Below the pieces are notes generated by a model. That model was given only the letters and a program-made list of their open reading frames with translations. It searched no databases and had not been told where the DNA came from. The position numbers were made by a program, and so were the translations under genes. A DNA stretch of 64,000 nt from UBA1189 sp045612925 (GTDB taxonomy: Bacteria; Bacteroidota; Bacteroidia; Bacteroidales; Bacteroidaceae): the NCBI GenBank assembly GCA_045612925.1, contig JAZKZX010000054.1, positions 57,559-121,558 on the forward strand, read 5' to 3'. Of this stretch, positions 54,334 to 63,046 are shown piece by piece (the first letter of the stretch is position 1; each line of letters begins with the position of its first letter).

Positions 54334-56067
54334 TTATTTGTTTGTTTTGATTTTCTTTTTCAATTCTTTGTCTACTGTTCCGGTGCTGCGCTGCAGGTCG
54401 AGGGCTTTGCGCCAGTAGTCGAGAGCCTTTGCCTTGTGTCCAGCCCGGAGACTTATGTCGCCCGCATGTTCGTAGAGCACATCGCTGGGCTGCGTGTCGT
54501 TCGACAAAGCTTGTTCTATATAGGTGAGTGCCTCTTTGTAGCGTTTCAGCTTGTATAATACCCAAGCGTAGGTGTCGAGGTAGGTCGCGTTGTTGGGTTC
54601 GGCCTCTATCGCTTTCCGGCTCATCTGCTCGGCCTTCTCAAGGTCGTTCCCCTCTTGGGCGAGGAGGTAGGCATAGTTATTGAGCACCAGGGAGTGATTG
54701 GGGGCATATTGCAGCGCAGCTTCGTACGAGGCGCATGCTTCTGTGGTTTCTCCCATCTCTTGCAGCAGGTCGCCCATAGTGCTGTAGAGGTCTGTCACCA
54801 TCTGTATGTCGCTCTCTTCATGGATCTGTCGGGTGGCCTGGCGGAAGGTTTCGAGAGCCTCTTGTGGGCGTTGCATGAAATACCCCAACCCTATACCTTT
54901 ATAATAATAGAATTCCAGTACCTCGGGGGTGTAGTCGATACCCTCCGTACAGATGCTTATCATCTCCTCCACATCGTTGCGTTGGACGGCATACGATAGC
55001 AGTTGGCTTCGTGCAGGGATGTTGTCGGGTTCTACTTCCAGCATGCGCAGCAATATGGGTCGCACGCGTTCCTCGGGTTGATGCAGCGCCATCATGTATT
55101 GTACGCACAGATGTCCGAGGCGTGCCGTTTGCTGAGGCCGCTCGATGGCTCGTTCGAAAAGCTCCATCACCCATAGGCTGTCGGTATCTTCGGTGATGAG
55201 CTGTGCCATCATTCTCACCTTGAGTTCCTCGTTTACTTCGTCGGCCATCATCACCGCGTCTGCCATAGCGAGGTAGCGTGTGGTGTCTCCTATGAGCTTG
55301 TAATACTCTGTGAGCGTGATTTTTGCTGGTCCATTATTAGGCTCTTCTGACAGTACATTGAGCAATATGGATTCTGCCTCTTCGGTACGCTCATGGTTCA
55401 TATACACCTCGGCCAGTATCACGCGGTAATAGCTGTTGTCGGGATACTCTTCGGCCAGCGCTTCCACCTCGCTGAAGGCTCCCTCCCTGTTGCCCATGAG
55501 TAGGTAATAGCGCGCCTTCTCCATGCTGATGGCTTCAGACTTGCCTATGATTACTTCGAGTCTGCCGAGCGCATCGATTACCTTGTCGTACTGTGCTACA
55601 AGTCCGTATAGGTTTATCAATGCTGGTAGCAGTTCGCCATTACGTTTAGGAAACTGTCCCTGCATCTCTTCGATGAGTGCTATGGCCTTGTCATATTCAC
55701 GGTTGCTTTGGTAGTACGATGCCAATGACTGTTTGTACCAATAGTTGTCAGGTTCGCCCTTTACTGCCTTGAGCAAAGCCTCGGCAGCCCTCTCCTTTTG
55801 GCTTAAGGCAAAGAGGTATGTAGCCATTTTGTATTGTGCCGATGGCGCTGCGGGGCATATTGCGAGACAATGTTGCAGCATCTCGTGTGCCTCGTCGTAG
55901 CGTTGTTGCTGCTCCAGTCGTATAGCTTCGAGGAAGTAGTACTCGTACTTTCGTTGGTCTGGCATAGGCAGCGATGCCTCCTCGCTGGGCACCACGCCCC
56001 TACGTACCGTACCACACGAGGCGAGTAGCACGACCAATATCAGCAACAGTTGTCGAGGGTGAAACAT
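54334..56067 (-). CDS. TPR-repeat lipoprotein
   Basis: 577 residues from ATG 56067 (MFHPRQLLLILVVLLAS-C lipobox). About 12 TPR units across the protein (for example LPALINLYGLVAQYDKVIDALGRL and NYAYLLAQEGNDLEKAEQMSRKAIEAEP). Scaffold on the periplasmic face of a membrane. Head of a likely TPR-DUF4292-envC-cysE transcript. Confidence 0.88.
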   Translation of the reverse strand: MFHPRQLLLILVVLLASCGTVRRGVVPSEEASLPMPDQRKYEYYFLEAIRLEQQQRYDEAHEMLQHCLAICPAAPSAQYKMATYLFALSQKERAAEALLKAVKGEPDNYWYKQSLASYYQSNREYDKAIALIEEMQGQFPKRNGELLPALINLYGLVAQYDKVIDALGRLEVIIGKSEAISMEKARYYLLMGNREGAFSEVEALAEEYPDNSYYRVILAEVYMNHERTEEAESILLNVLSEEPNNGPAKITLTEYYKLIGDTTRYLAMADAVMMADEVNEELKVRMMAQLITEDTDSLWVMELFERAIERPQQTARLGHLCVQYMMALHQPEERVRPILLRMLEVEPDNIPARSQLLSYAVQRNDVEEMISICTEGIDYTPEVLEFYYYKGIGLGYFMQRPQEALETFRQATRQIHEESDIQMVTDLYSTMGDLLQEMGETTEACASYEAALQYAPNHSLVLNNYAYLLAQEGNDLEKAEQMSRKAIEAEPNNATYLDTYAWVLYKLKRYKEALTYIEQALSNDTQPSDVLYEHAGDISLRAGHKAKALDYWRKALDLQRSTGTVDKELKKKIKTNK

Positions 56068-56202
56068 AAGCATGGGGCAGTTTAGAGAGAGAGAAGCAAG
56101 AGGGGAGAGTTGCCATCAGTCATTACATTTGTCTGAACTCCTGTAACTCCGACACTCCTGAACTCCAAAAACAATTTTCAATTTTCAGTTCTCAATTTAA
56201 AA

Positions 56203-56637
56203 TCACACTCCCGTATGACCGAATCCACCTGCTCCGCGCTCGGTTTCGCTGAGCACCTCCACGGCCTCCCACTCCACCTGCTCGTGGCGTGCGATGACCA
56301 TCTGTGCTATGCGTTCGCCGTCTTCGATGACGAAGTTCTCCGATGACAGGTTCACCAGGATCACGCCCACCTCACCACGGTAGTCGGCATCCACGGTGCC
56401 GGGCGAGTTGAGCACGGTGATACCCTTCTTGATGGCCAGTCCGCTGCGTGGGCGCACCTGCGCCTCATATCCTTCGGGCAGGGCGATGAAGAGTCCTGTG
56501 GGCACGATGCAGCGTGCGAGGGGTTTCAGTACGATGGGTTCAGTGAGGTTGGCACGCAGGTCCATACCTGCCGACAAGGGAGTGGCATAGGTAGGTAGTG
56601 CGTGGTGCGAGCGGTTTATAATCTCTACTTTCAGCAT
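56203..56637 (-). CDS. dut: dUTP diphosphatase
   Basis: 144 residues from ATG 56637 (MLKVEIINRSHHALPTYATP); the longer frame starting at 56694 has no support and runs into a repeat. All five dUTPase motifs: PLSAGMDLRA, RPRSGLAI, NSPGTVDADYRGE, GERIAQMVI and RGAGGFGHTGV (His replaces the usual Ser). Trimeric enzyme keeping dUTP low and supplying dUMP. 135 bases ahead of the TPR lipoprotein. Confidence 0.96.
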   Translation of the reverse strand: MLKVEIINRSHHALPTYATPLSAGMDLRANLTEPIVLKPLARCIVPTGLFIALPEGYEAQVRPRSGLAIKKGITVLNSPGTVDADYRGEVGVILVNLSSENFVIEDGERIAQMVIARHEQVEWEAVEVLSETERGAGGFGHTGV

Positions 56638-56655
56638 ATCATTTCTATTTTTTTT

Positions 56656-56745
56656 GCGAAGGTACGAAGAAGCGAGCAAATAAGCAACCTGCAACGAGTA
56701 AAACTTGTTTTAACGAGTTGTATGAGTGCTTATTTTCAGCGAGCG
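56656..56745. repeat. Divergent copy of the promoter-proximal repeat
   Basis: Starts GCGAAGGTACGAAGAAGCGAGC and ends AGCGAGCG, like copies 1 and 2, but the palindrome between is different (AAATAAGCA/TGCTTATTT, 9 bp, enclosing AAAACTTGTTTT). Again directly upstream of a minus-strand start codon (dut, 56637). Confidence 0.5.
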
Positions 56746-56822
56746 CCAAGTAGCTGGCCGTAAGGCAAGGTCCCTTTGCGAGCAAAAGCAAACCAGTTTC
56801 TGCATTATTTTCAAAATATCAC

Positions 56823-56830
56823 TATCTTTG
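56823..56830 (+). promoter_or_regulatory. -7 element for the AraC-family gene
   Basis: TATCTTTG, 20 bases before ATG 56850 and 70 before ATG 56901. TTTC at 56797-56800 (spacer 22) is a weak -33. An out-of-frame ATG at 56840 opens a 14-codon frame. Confidence 0.5.
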
Positions 56831-56849
56831 TCCTCAGAAATGGAAGAAT

Positions 56850-57956
56850 ATGGCATACGCCTCTTCTTTATTCTCACAGACTAATCACACAATACGGACT
56901 ATGATATATATTACCACAATCCTTTTGGTCTTGATGACCGCCACCTTCATCACCTGCGGCGTGCTTCTGTGGCGTCGCCGCACTGAGACTGGCGACTACT
57001 CGCGTACCATCCAGGCGCTCTTCAACTGGGTGTCGGCATTTTTCACCTTCACCTTCATCTTCCGCACATGGGCGGGGACGGCACCTGCCGATGCCACCCT
57101 CTTTGAGCCCGAGCACACCTTTGTGCCCCTGCTCTGTCAGATGACCTTCTTCCTCTACCTCTTGGAGGTTATCCGCCCCACCATGGGTCGTGCCAAGTTG
57201 TATGTGTTGCTGTTTGTGCCCCTGCTCTTGCTGGTCATCATCGGCATGTGCGCAGGCGTCCAGTATACCCCTCTTTACACTTATTCTGATCTGTGGCAAC
57301 ATATTGGAGAGTTCAATGTGTGGTTCCGCCTGCTAACTCTTCTCATCATGCTCCTCTACGCCTTCTCGCTTCTCCTCGTGCCTTACGACTGGCGTCACAG
57401 CAGTGCCGACCGTCGCTTCATCCTGTGCTATGCCATAGGTTTCTGTCTGATAGGCGTGTTGCACTTTGCCATACAGATGACCCATGCACATTGGCTTGTG
57501 CTGGCACATCAGTTGGTGTGGATGCTCTTCTTTGTGGCTGTCACCCATTATGAACTGAATGAGCGCCTTTTGGCCCCGAATGTAGCTGCTGAGCCTCATG
57601 AGGAAGAGATTTCCCATGCCGAGACCGACCAGCTTTGGCGGCTCATCACGTTGTCGTTGGAGGCGGGCGACCAGTGGCGCAGCCCCGAGCTAAGCCTCAC
57701 CTCGCTGGCCGACTTGTTAGACTCGAACCGCACCTACATTGGCGAAGCCTTCAAGCGCAATACGGGCATGACCTTCGTGGAGTACCTCACCCAACGCCGT
57801 ATTGGCTATGTGGTAAAGGCGATGAAGGAAGATCCCGAAGCCAACATTCAGGAGCTCTTCAACTATGTAGGCTACCGCCAGCGCTCTACTGCCTGGCGCA
57901 ACTTTCAGAAGGTCACAGGCCTCACTCCCACCGAATTTGTCGAGGGGATGAAGTGA
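56850..57956 (+). CDS. Seven-membrane-helix AraC-family transcription regulator
   Basis: 368 residues (351 if started at ATG 56901). Seven hydrophobic helices fill residues about 18-235 (from MIYITTILLVLMTATFITCG to LAHQLVWMLFFVAVTHYEL), then a linker and a C-terminal AraC DNA-binding domain (about 260-368) with two helix-turn-helices (LTSLADLLDSNRTYIGEAFKRN; NIQELFNYVGYRQRSTAWRNFQKVTGLTP). The membrane part presumably senses a signal, lipid or envelope state. Followed by its own terminator and then the operator-like repeat ahead of the OmpA-lipoprotein operon, its likely target. The last 170 bases have a near-identical copy at 63111. Confidence 0.88.
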   Translation: MAYASSLFSQTNHTIRTMIYITTILLVLMTATFITCGVLLWRRRTETGDYSRTIQALFNWVSAFFTFTFIFRTWAGTAPADATLFEPEHTFVPLLCQMTFFLYLLEVIRPTMGRAKLYVLLFVPLLLLVIIGMCAGVQYTPLYTYSDLWQHIGEFNVWFRLLTLLIMLLYAFSLLLVPYDWRHSSADRRFILCYAIGFCLIGVLHFAIQMTHAHWLVLAHQLVWMLFFVAVTHYELNERLLAPNVAAEPHEEEISHAETDQLWRLITLSLEAGDQWRSPELSLTSLADLLDSNRTYIGEAFKRNTGMTFVEYLTQRRIGYVVKAMKEDPEANIQELFNYVGYRQRSTAWRNFQKVTGLTPTEFVEGMK

Positions 57957-58077
57957 AGACGAAACTCTCTGTTCATGCCACCGCCAACCGATTTATGAAC
58001 TTTTGTAACCCCAGGCGCACCATTCTGGTCATTCACGTTAAATAAAAAACATGCCCTCTATGCTGTAATGAAGACAC

Positions 58078-58109
58078 GGCCTTTCCCCCGATGGAATGGC
58101 CTTTTTTTT
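58078..58109 (+). terminator. Terminator after the 7TM-AraC gene
   Basis: GGCC-T-TTCC/GGAA-T-GGCC stem (one T-T mismatch) with CCCGAT loop and eight T. Same size and partly the same loop (CCGAT) as the terminator at 63331-63362. Confidence 0.85.
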
Positions 58110-58186
58110 GCTTGTTCTCCCTGTGCTCTTCTCATTCGGCTGGGTGCGTGAGGTGAACCCCGTTGTTGGATGCGGCAATTCATATT

Positions 58187-58228
58187 TTTGTAAAAATGCA
58201 ACACGGCTTTGTAGAACTGCAACGCCGA
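58187..58228 (+). promoter_or_regulatory. Tandem 21-bp operator-like direct repeat
   Basis: Two adjacent 21-base units, TTTGTAAAAATGCAACACGG (58187) and TTTGTAGAACTGCAACGCCG (58208), 16 of 21 positions equal. Exact two-turn spacing suits the two half-sites of an AraC-type dimer. Ends 3 bases before the weak -33 element. A matching pair is at 63435-63476. Confidence 0.7.
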
Positions 58229-58231
58229 TAA

Positions 58232-58263
58232 TTTCGACACCTCCTTTTATCGGAGTACCTTTG
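58232..58263 (+). promoter_or_regulatory. Promoter of the OmpA-lipoprotein operon
   Basis: TTTC (58232-58235), 20-base spacer, TACCTTTG (58256-58263), 26 bases before the ATG. Good -7 but imperfect -33, as expected for a promoter needing an activator bound just upstream. Confidence 0.65.
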
Positions 58264-58289
58264 CAATTCAATTTTATTAAAATAAATTC

Positions 58290-59540
58290 ATGATGAAGAG
58301 AATCATAATTTCCCATCTCCTGATTGCCCTCTTGCTGTGGCTGCCCGGCAGTTTGCGTGCCGAGGCGACAGCCGTTGCAGACAGTCTTGCCGACAATACG
58401 GCTGCAGGCTTCTATGTTGGGCTCCACATCGGTATGCCCATGTCCACCGCCAACTTCAGCTCGTTTGGTGCCGATCAGTTCCGTCCAGGCTGGGCCGCAG
58501 GCCTTGCAGTGGGCTATCGCCTCAATGCCCTGTGGGCGCTCGAGCTGTCGGGCACTTGGGGTCAGCAGTTCATGGCCGAGCGCTCGTGCTGCTTCTTCAA
58601 GGACTATTTCTTAGGCACCGACGGCCTCCGCCACAAATATGTCCCTGCAGGACTGGAGGGCCACTACTACAAGGACCTCGAGAGCCGCGTCTTCGTGCAA
58701 CGTTATGGCGTGCAGGCCAATATGAACGTACTTGCCCTCTTCGCTGCCACCAAGGATAGTCGTTGGCGTGTCGAGCTCTCCCCAGCCCTCTCGGCTGTGG
58801 GCACCTCAGCCACTCTCGTACACAAGACCGACGCATCGCTCGTGGTCGGCAACAGCGATGCCTGGCATCTAGGCCTCGGGCTCGGTGCCCAAGCCTCCTA
58901 TGCCGTCACTCCCGCCCTCTCGGTAGGGCTCTATGGAGGCTACACCCACCTCACGGGCAAGCCCATGGATGGGATACCCGAGCTGCATGTCACCAATAGC
59001 CTGATGGATGCGGGCCTCAAGATAACCCTGCGCCTGGGCAAGCCCTCGGGGCAGCCTCCCCTCGTGGAGCCCGTGGCTGCACCCGCTCCTGTGGTTGAAG
59101 AACCCGCCGACACGCTTCCCGCTCCTGTGGTTGAAGAGCCTGTCGACACCCTCCCCGTCGTGCCTATGACCCCCATCGAAGAGCCTGTAGCTCCCACCCC
59201 CGAGCCGGATCCCGAGGTGTCACCCTTCCCCGTCATCTACTTCTCGTTCAACAGCATATGGATTGAGCCGAGCGAGCGCGACAAGGTGCGCCAGATGGCC
59301 GATATGCTGAAGGCCGACAAGAGCATCCGCATCCGTGTCACCGGCTGGGGCGACCCCGTAGGCGGTGAGGCGGCCAACCAGCGTGTGTCGTTGCAGCGTG
59401 CCGAGGCCGTGAAGCGTGTCCTCGGTCAGTGGCTCATCCCTGCCGACCGTGTCGAGACCGCGGGTGCCGGCATCAAGCACGACGCTGCCTCCTATGATGA
59501 GGCCCGCGTAGCCACCACCATTGAGATTGTCAACGAATAA
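58290..59540 (+). CDS. OmpA-family protein with proline-rich linker
   Basis: 416 residues, signal peptide (MMKRIIISHLLIALLLWLPGSLRA). N-terminal barrel (GFYVGLHIGMPM at 48 to MDAGLKITLRL near 250), then a Pro/Glu-rich linker with repeats of PAPVVEEP and DTLP, then an OmpA C-terminal domain (VIYFSFNSIWIEPSERDKV; VTGWGDPVGGEAANQRVSLQRAEAVKRVL). Unlike the tandem pair at 37241-39612 it has a long flexible linker. Codon use is GC-rich at third positions. 21 bases before the coiled-coil lipoprotein, so the two form one operon under the 58187-58263 control region. Confidence 0.9.
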   Translation: MMKRIIISHLLIALLLWLPGSLRAEATAVADSLADNTAAGFYVGLHIGMPMSTANFSSFGADQFRPGWAAGLAVGYRLNALWALELSGTWGQQFMAERSCCFFKDYFLGTDGLRHKYVPAGLEGHYYKDLESRVFVQRYGVQANMNVLALFAATKDSRWRVELSPALSAVGTSATLVHKTDASLVVGNSDAWHLGLGLGAQASYAVTPALSVGLYGGYTHLTGKPMDGIPELHVTNSLMDAGLKITLRLGKPSGQPPLVEPVAAPAPVVEEPADTLPAPVVEEPVDTLPVVPMTPIEEPVAPTPEPDPEVSPFPVIYFSFNSIWIEPSERDKVRQMADMLKADKSIRIRVTGWGDPVGGEAANQRVSLQRAEAVKRVLGQWLIPADRVETAGAGIKHDAASYDEARVATTIEIVNE

Positions 59541-59561
59541 CACAAAACTAAAGATATAGAT

Positions 59562-62500
59562 ATGAAAAAGACATTTGCATTATTGTTTAGCATCGCCGTG
59601 CTCCTTGCCGGCTGCGAAAGGTATGACCACGCGATACAGGACCTGAGCGACCGTATCGAAATGGTCGAAGGGGCATCCATTGCCTCCGTAGAGCAGCAGA
59701 TTGCCGCCATCAACTCCTCACTTGATGATTTGGAGGCTGCCGACGCTGCCCTCAGCGATTACACGACAACATTAGAGACCGTTGCCAAGACGCTTGAAGA
59801 GGAGCTGGCTGCTACCGACGCCCAGATAGCCGCCCTTAAGAGCGAGCTTCAAGGGGAGAACGCCGCCACCAAGCAGGCGCTACTCGACCAGCTGGAAGCC
59901 CTCAAGAGCACCATCGAGGCCGACCTCGAAGCGATCAACCAAGAGACTGCTGCCCTTAAGACCAAGGATGTTGAACTCGAGGGGCAGATTGCTGCGCTCA
60001 AGACCTATGTTGATGAGCAGCTCGCCGCGCTCGCCAAGGAAATGGGCAAGGGTGTCGCCACAGAGGACTGGGTGAAGGCCACCTTCGCTACCTTGGAGCA
60101 GTACGACAGCCTGCAGACCGAGCTTTCGGCCATCAAGGCAAGCATCGAGGCCCTCAACACTGCCATCGCCACTGCCGAGACCCGCATCAACAATAAGATT
60201 GCTACCGACATTGCTGCTGCCATCAGTGCCTTGCGTGCCGAGATGGATGCCGCTGTCGCTGCCGACATCGCTGCTGCGGTGACCGAGCTCACCACAGCCT
60301 ACACCGAGGCTATTGCCACTGCCAAGGAGGAGATTACCGCTGCCTATACCGAGGCTATCGCTACAGCCATTGCCAATAGCGAGGCATCCATGAAGCAGTG
60401 GGTCAACGAGACCCTTGCCCAGGGCTACTACGACATCGCCACCATCGATGGCAAGCTCGCCGCACTTGATACCAAGGTCGACAGCCTCGACGAGGCCCTG
60501 ACCGAGAAGCTCGCCGCCCAGCAGGCTGCTCTCGAACAGGCCAAGAGCGAGCTCACCGCTGCCTACAAGCAGGCCATCGAGACGGCTATCGAGGACAACA
60601 ACGGTGTCATCGACGCAGCCATAGCAAAGGCCGTTCAGGATGTTCTTGCTACGGTCGATGCCAAATTAGCTACCATCAATACGGCCATTGCCGGCTTGCA
60701 GTCACAGATCGATGCCATCAACAGTACCATTGCCACCATCGAGCAGCAGATCACAAACATCAACAAGTCTATCGATGACCTTGAGGCGGTGGATGTAGCG
60801 ATCGAAGCACTTATCAAAGACCTTCAGGACGAGGCTGCCGACCTCCAGCAGCAGCTCGATGCCAATGCCGCTGCCGATACCGCTACCAAGCAGGCATTGG
60901 AGGATGAAATAGCGGCCATCAAGACCCTTATCGCCGACCTCCAGGCCAAGGATACTGCGCTCGACCAGCAGCTTGCCGAACTCAAGAACTATATAGATAC
61001 GAAGATTGCTACCAAGGAGTGGGCCGAGGCTACCTTCGCCACCTTGACACAGTACGGTACCTTGCAGACCAAACTCACTGATCTGCAGAGCGATCTTGCA
61101 GATCTCAGCACCCTCGCCGAGACCAATAAGAACAATCTCACAGCCCTCGCCGCCGCAGTAGCCGCCCTGCAGACCGACCTCGTTGGCCTTGAGACCTCCA
61201 TGAAGCAGTGGGTCAACGAGACCCTTGCCGACGGCTACTACGACGTGGCCGCCATCGATGGCAAGCTCGCCGCACTGCAGGCCGCCCTTGATGCCCTTGC
61301 CGCCAATGGCGCCACCGACCAGGAGCTGGCCGCTGCCATTGCCGCCCAGCAGGCTGCCCTCAACCAAGCCAAGAGCGACCTCACCGCTGCCTACACCGAG
61401 GCCATTGACGAAATCACAAAGAACGATGGAATCATCGACACCCGAATTGCCGCTGCCATTGCCGCTGCCAAGGCCGAGCTGCAAGGCCAGCTTGCTGACA
61501 TCGCCATAGAGATTAATACCATCAAGGACCGCCTCGCTGCCCTCGAAGGCAAGGTTGATGCCCTCATCGCCCGCATCCAGAGCATCCGCTTCTTGCCCGA
61601 GTTTAGCGACGGAAAGGTTGCCATATACTCTGACAACTCATCGGTGGTACTCACCTTCCTCCTCTCGCCCAGCGCTGCTGCCCAAGCCATAGCCAGCAAC
61701 CCTGGTGTAGTCACCGCCTATATCTCACGCACCCAGTCGATCACCCGTGCTGTCGATGCACCTACAGCCATCAATGTAACTAAGGTTGAGGGCACTGCCG
61801 AGGGTATGCTCACCGTCACCATCAACCCCGCCTCACTCCCTGCCGACTACTGGGCAACTGCCGAGGATGCCAACCTCTTCATCCGTATCAGCGACGGCAA
61901 CAACGATGTCATCTCCGAGATGATTCCGGCATGCTATACCGTAATCTGTGAACTGCCTAAAGGAACCATATTTAGAAGCGCCGTGCATGAGCAGTTGGCC
62001 GACAATACCACTGCCATCAAGTTTATTGCCAACAGCGATGTGGTGACCGACAAGCAGATTGGCACCAGCCCTGCCTATATGCAGTTGAATGGCACTACCC
62101 TCGAGATTCACACGGCGGCCAAGGAGTTTGTCTTCAATGCTAACTGCCAAGACATGTTTAGCGGGGAAACTGGTTGTGAAAAATTTGCCAAGCTCACCGC
62201 CATTGACTTCAATGATTGCATCAACACCGCCAAGGTGACGAGAATGTCTGACATGTTCTTTTACTGCTCAGCTCTCACCTCACTGGATTTGAGCGCTTTC
62301 AACACCGAGAAGGTGACGAGTATGAGTAGCATGTTCAACATGTGCCATGCTCTCACCTCATTGGATTTGAGCAGTTTCAACACCGCCAATGTGAGATCTA
62401 TGTGGATAATGTTCAACAACTGCTATGCTCTCACCTCATTGGATTTGAGCAAATTCAACACCGCCAATGTGACGGATATGGAGTCAATGTTCAACAACTG

Positions 62501-62699
62501 CTATGCTCTCATCTCATTGGATATTCGCAACTTTGATATTGAGAAAGTAACTATTTTTACGTCCATATTTTCTTATGTTGGGTGGCAAGCAGGAACAGGT
62601 AGTAAAACGCCCATCAAGGTAACCTCAGCATTGCATACTGCGTTGCTTGACAAGGGCGTATCTACAGGCAATTATGCGGAGTATTCTATAGTTGACTAG
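59562..62699 (+). CDS. Giant coiled-coil lipoprotein with C-terminal BspA-type (DUF285) repeats
   Basis: 1045 residues, lipobox (FALLFSIAVLLAG-C18). Residues 25-690 are heptad-like, Ala-rich coiled coil, with a two-fold internal duplication: IASVEQQIAAIN (40) and IATIEQQITNIN (390); EDWVKATFATLEQY against KEWAEATFATLTQY; SMKQWVNETLAxGYYDxAxIDGKLAAL at 276 and 546. Residues 690-810 are a beta domain. The C-terminus has BspA/DUF285 units of 26 residues (FNTANVTDMESMFNNCYALTSLDLS). This suggests a lipid-anchored fibre with an exposed recognition head; in related bacteria BspA-type proteins bind host matrix proteins. Adhesion is inferred. Confidence 0.85.
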   Translation: MKKTFALLFSIAVLLAGCERYDHAIQDLSDRIEMVEGASIASVEQQIAAINSSLDDLEAADAALSDYTTTLETVAKTLEEELAATDAQIAALKSELQGENAATKQALLDQLEALKSTIEADLEAINQETAALKTKDVELEGQIAALKTYVDEQLAALAKEMGKGVATEDWVKATFATLEQYDSLQTELSAIKASIEALNTAIATAETRINNKIATDIAAAISALRAEMDAAVAADIAAAVTELTTAYTEAIATAKEEITAAYTEAIATAIANSEASMKQWVNETLAQGYYDIATIDGKLAALDTKVDSLDEALTEKLAAQQAALEQAKSELTAAYKQAIETAIEDNNGVIDAAIAKAVQDVLATVDAKLATINTAIAGLQSQIDAINSTIATIEQQITNINKSIDDLEAVDVAIEALIKDLQDEAADLQQQLDANAAADTATKQALEDEIAAIKTLIADLQAKDTALDQQLAELKNYIDTKIATKEWAEATFATLTQYGTLQTKLTDLQSDLADLSTLAETNKNNLTALAAAVAALQTDLVGLETSMKQWVNETLADGYYDVAAIDGKLAALQAALDALAANGATDQELAAAIAAQQAALNQAKSDLTAAYTEAIDEITKNDGIIDTRIAAAIAAAKAELQGQLADIAIEINTIKDRLAALEGKVDALIARIQSIRFLPEFSDGKVAIYSDNSSVVLTFLLSPSAAAQAIASNPGVVTAYISRTQSITRAVDAPTAINVTKVEGTAEGMLTVTINPASLPADYWATAEDANLFIRISDGNNDVISEMIPACYTVICELPKGTIFRSAVHEQLADNTTAIKFIANSDVVTDKQIGTSPAYMQLNGTTLEIHTAAKEFVFNANCQDMFSGETGCEKFAKLTAIDFNDCINTAKVTRMSDMFFYCSALTSLDLSAFNTEKVTSMSSMFNMCHALTSLDLSSFNTANVRSMWIMFNNCYALTSLDLSKFNTANVTDMESMFNNCYALISLDIRNFDIEKVTIFTSIFSYVGWQAGTGSKTPIKVTSALHTALLDKGVSTGNYAEYSIVD
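62298..62531 (+). repeat. Three 78-bp tandem units encoding DUF285 repeats
   Basis: Units start at 62298, 62376 and 62454, each beginning TTCAACACCG. A degenerate unit lies upstream from about 62208 and another follows at 62532. DNA similarity is high, so unit number could vary between strains. Confidence 0.85.
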
Positions 62700-62701
62700 A
62701 A

Positions 62702-62749
62702 CCCGACGTGAGCGACTTCGACTTCGGCGGCAACCTGACAGGCAATTAA
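62702..62749 (+). pseudogene. Possible stranded C-terminal coding tail
   Basis: Immediately after the stop, in the +1 frame, 15 codons of the neighbour's GC-rich third-position style encode PDVSDFDFGGNLTGN then TAA. It reads like the old end of a lipoprotein whose 3' part was replaced. Too short to prove. Confidence 0.35.
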
Positions 62750-62816
62750 GCCGCTGAGGCAACAGATAGTCCGTCACGGCGGATTTATCCACTAACGATT
62801 AAGAATTGACGAAACA

Positions 62817-62845
62817 GAATTATGGGAGCGCGGCTCCCATAATTC
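62817..62845. terminator. Perfect 13-bp palindromic hairpin after the lipoprotein gene
   Basis: GAATTATGGGAGC, GCG loop, GCTCCCATAATTC. No T-run follows on either strand, so either a weak terminator of the OmpA-lipoprotein operon or a palindromic repeat. Confidence 0.5.
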
Positions 62846-62863
62846 GTATATAACAATATCTTA

Positions 62864-63046
62864 GAATCTGTTTGGATTTTACCGCTAATAAGTTTTATGT
62901 TATACTTTTCAGTTTGTTTGAGGCTCTTTTTACCATCTTTACTCTCTTTGTTCTTGCAAATAGACCACTATTTGCTGCGACCAAACAGTGCAAATCTGCT
63001 CAAAAATACCTCTCAACTAAACTTGAAATAAAATCCAAACAGATTC
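62864..63046. mobile_element. MITE-like non-autonomous element
   Basis: 183 bases bounded by perfect 18-bp terminal inverted repeats, GAATCTGTTTGGATTTTA (62864-62881) and its complement (63029-63046), with TTA directly repeated on both sides (62861-62863 and 63047-63049). No transposase. TNA-type 3-bp duplications are known for part of the IS5 family; that link is a suggestion only. It separates the lipoprotein gene from the AraC remnant. Confidence 0.7.

Larger units (their letters stand above)
57957..58289. other. 333-base regulatory intergenic region
   Basis: Contains, in order: the AraC terminator (58078-58109), about 75 bases without recognised content, the tandem 21-bp operator-like repeat (58187-58228), and the promoter (58232-58263). 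No gene seen. Confidence 0.7.

Noticed and set aside
56074..56202. Repeated ACTCC units between dut and the TPR lipoprotein gene considered as a binding site array
   Set aside because: Irregular spacing and no symmetry or promoter nearby.
56840..56884. 14-codon open frame upstream of and overlapping the AraC start
   Set aside because: No sign of a regulatory peptide; ATG at this spacing can occur by chance.
60702..61484. 260-codon minus-strand frame opposite the coiled-coil lipoprotein
   Set aside because: Arises from low-complexity GC-rich codons of the real gene; Gly/Leu-rich and without any start context.
62298..62531. Tandem array considered as CRISPR
   Set aside because: Repeats are contiguous, in frame and encode DUF285 units; there are no spacers.
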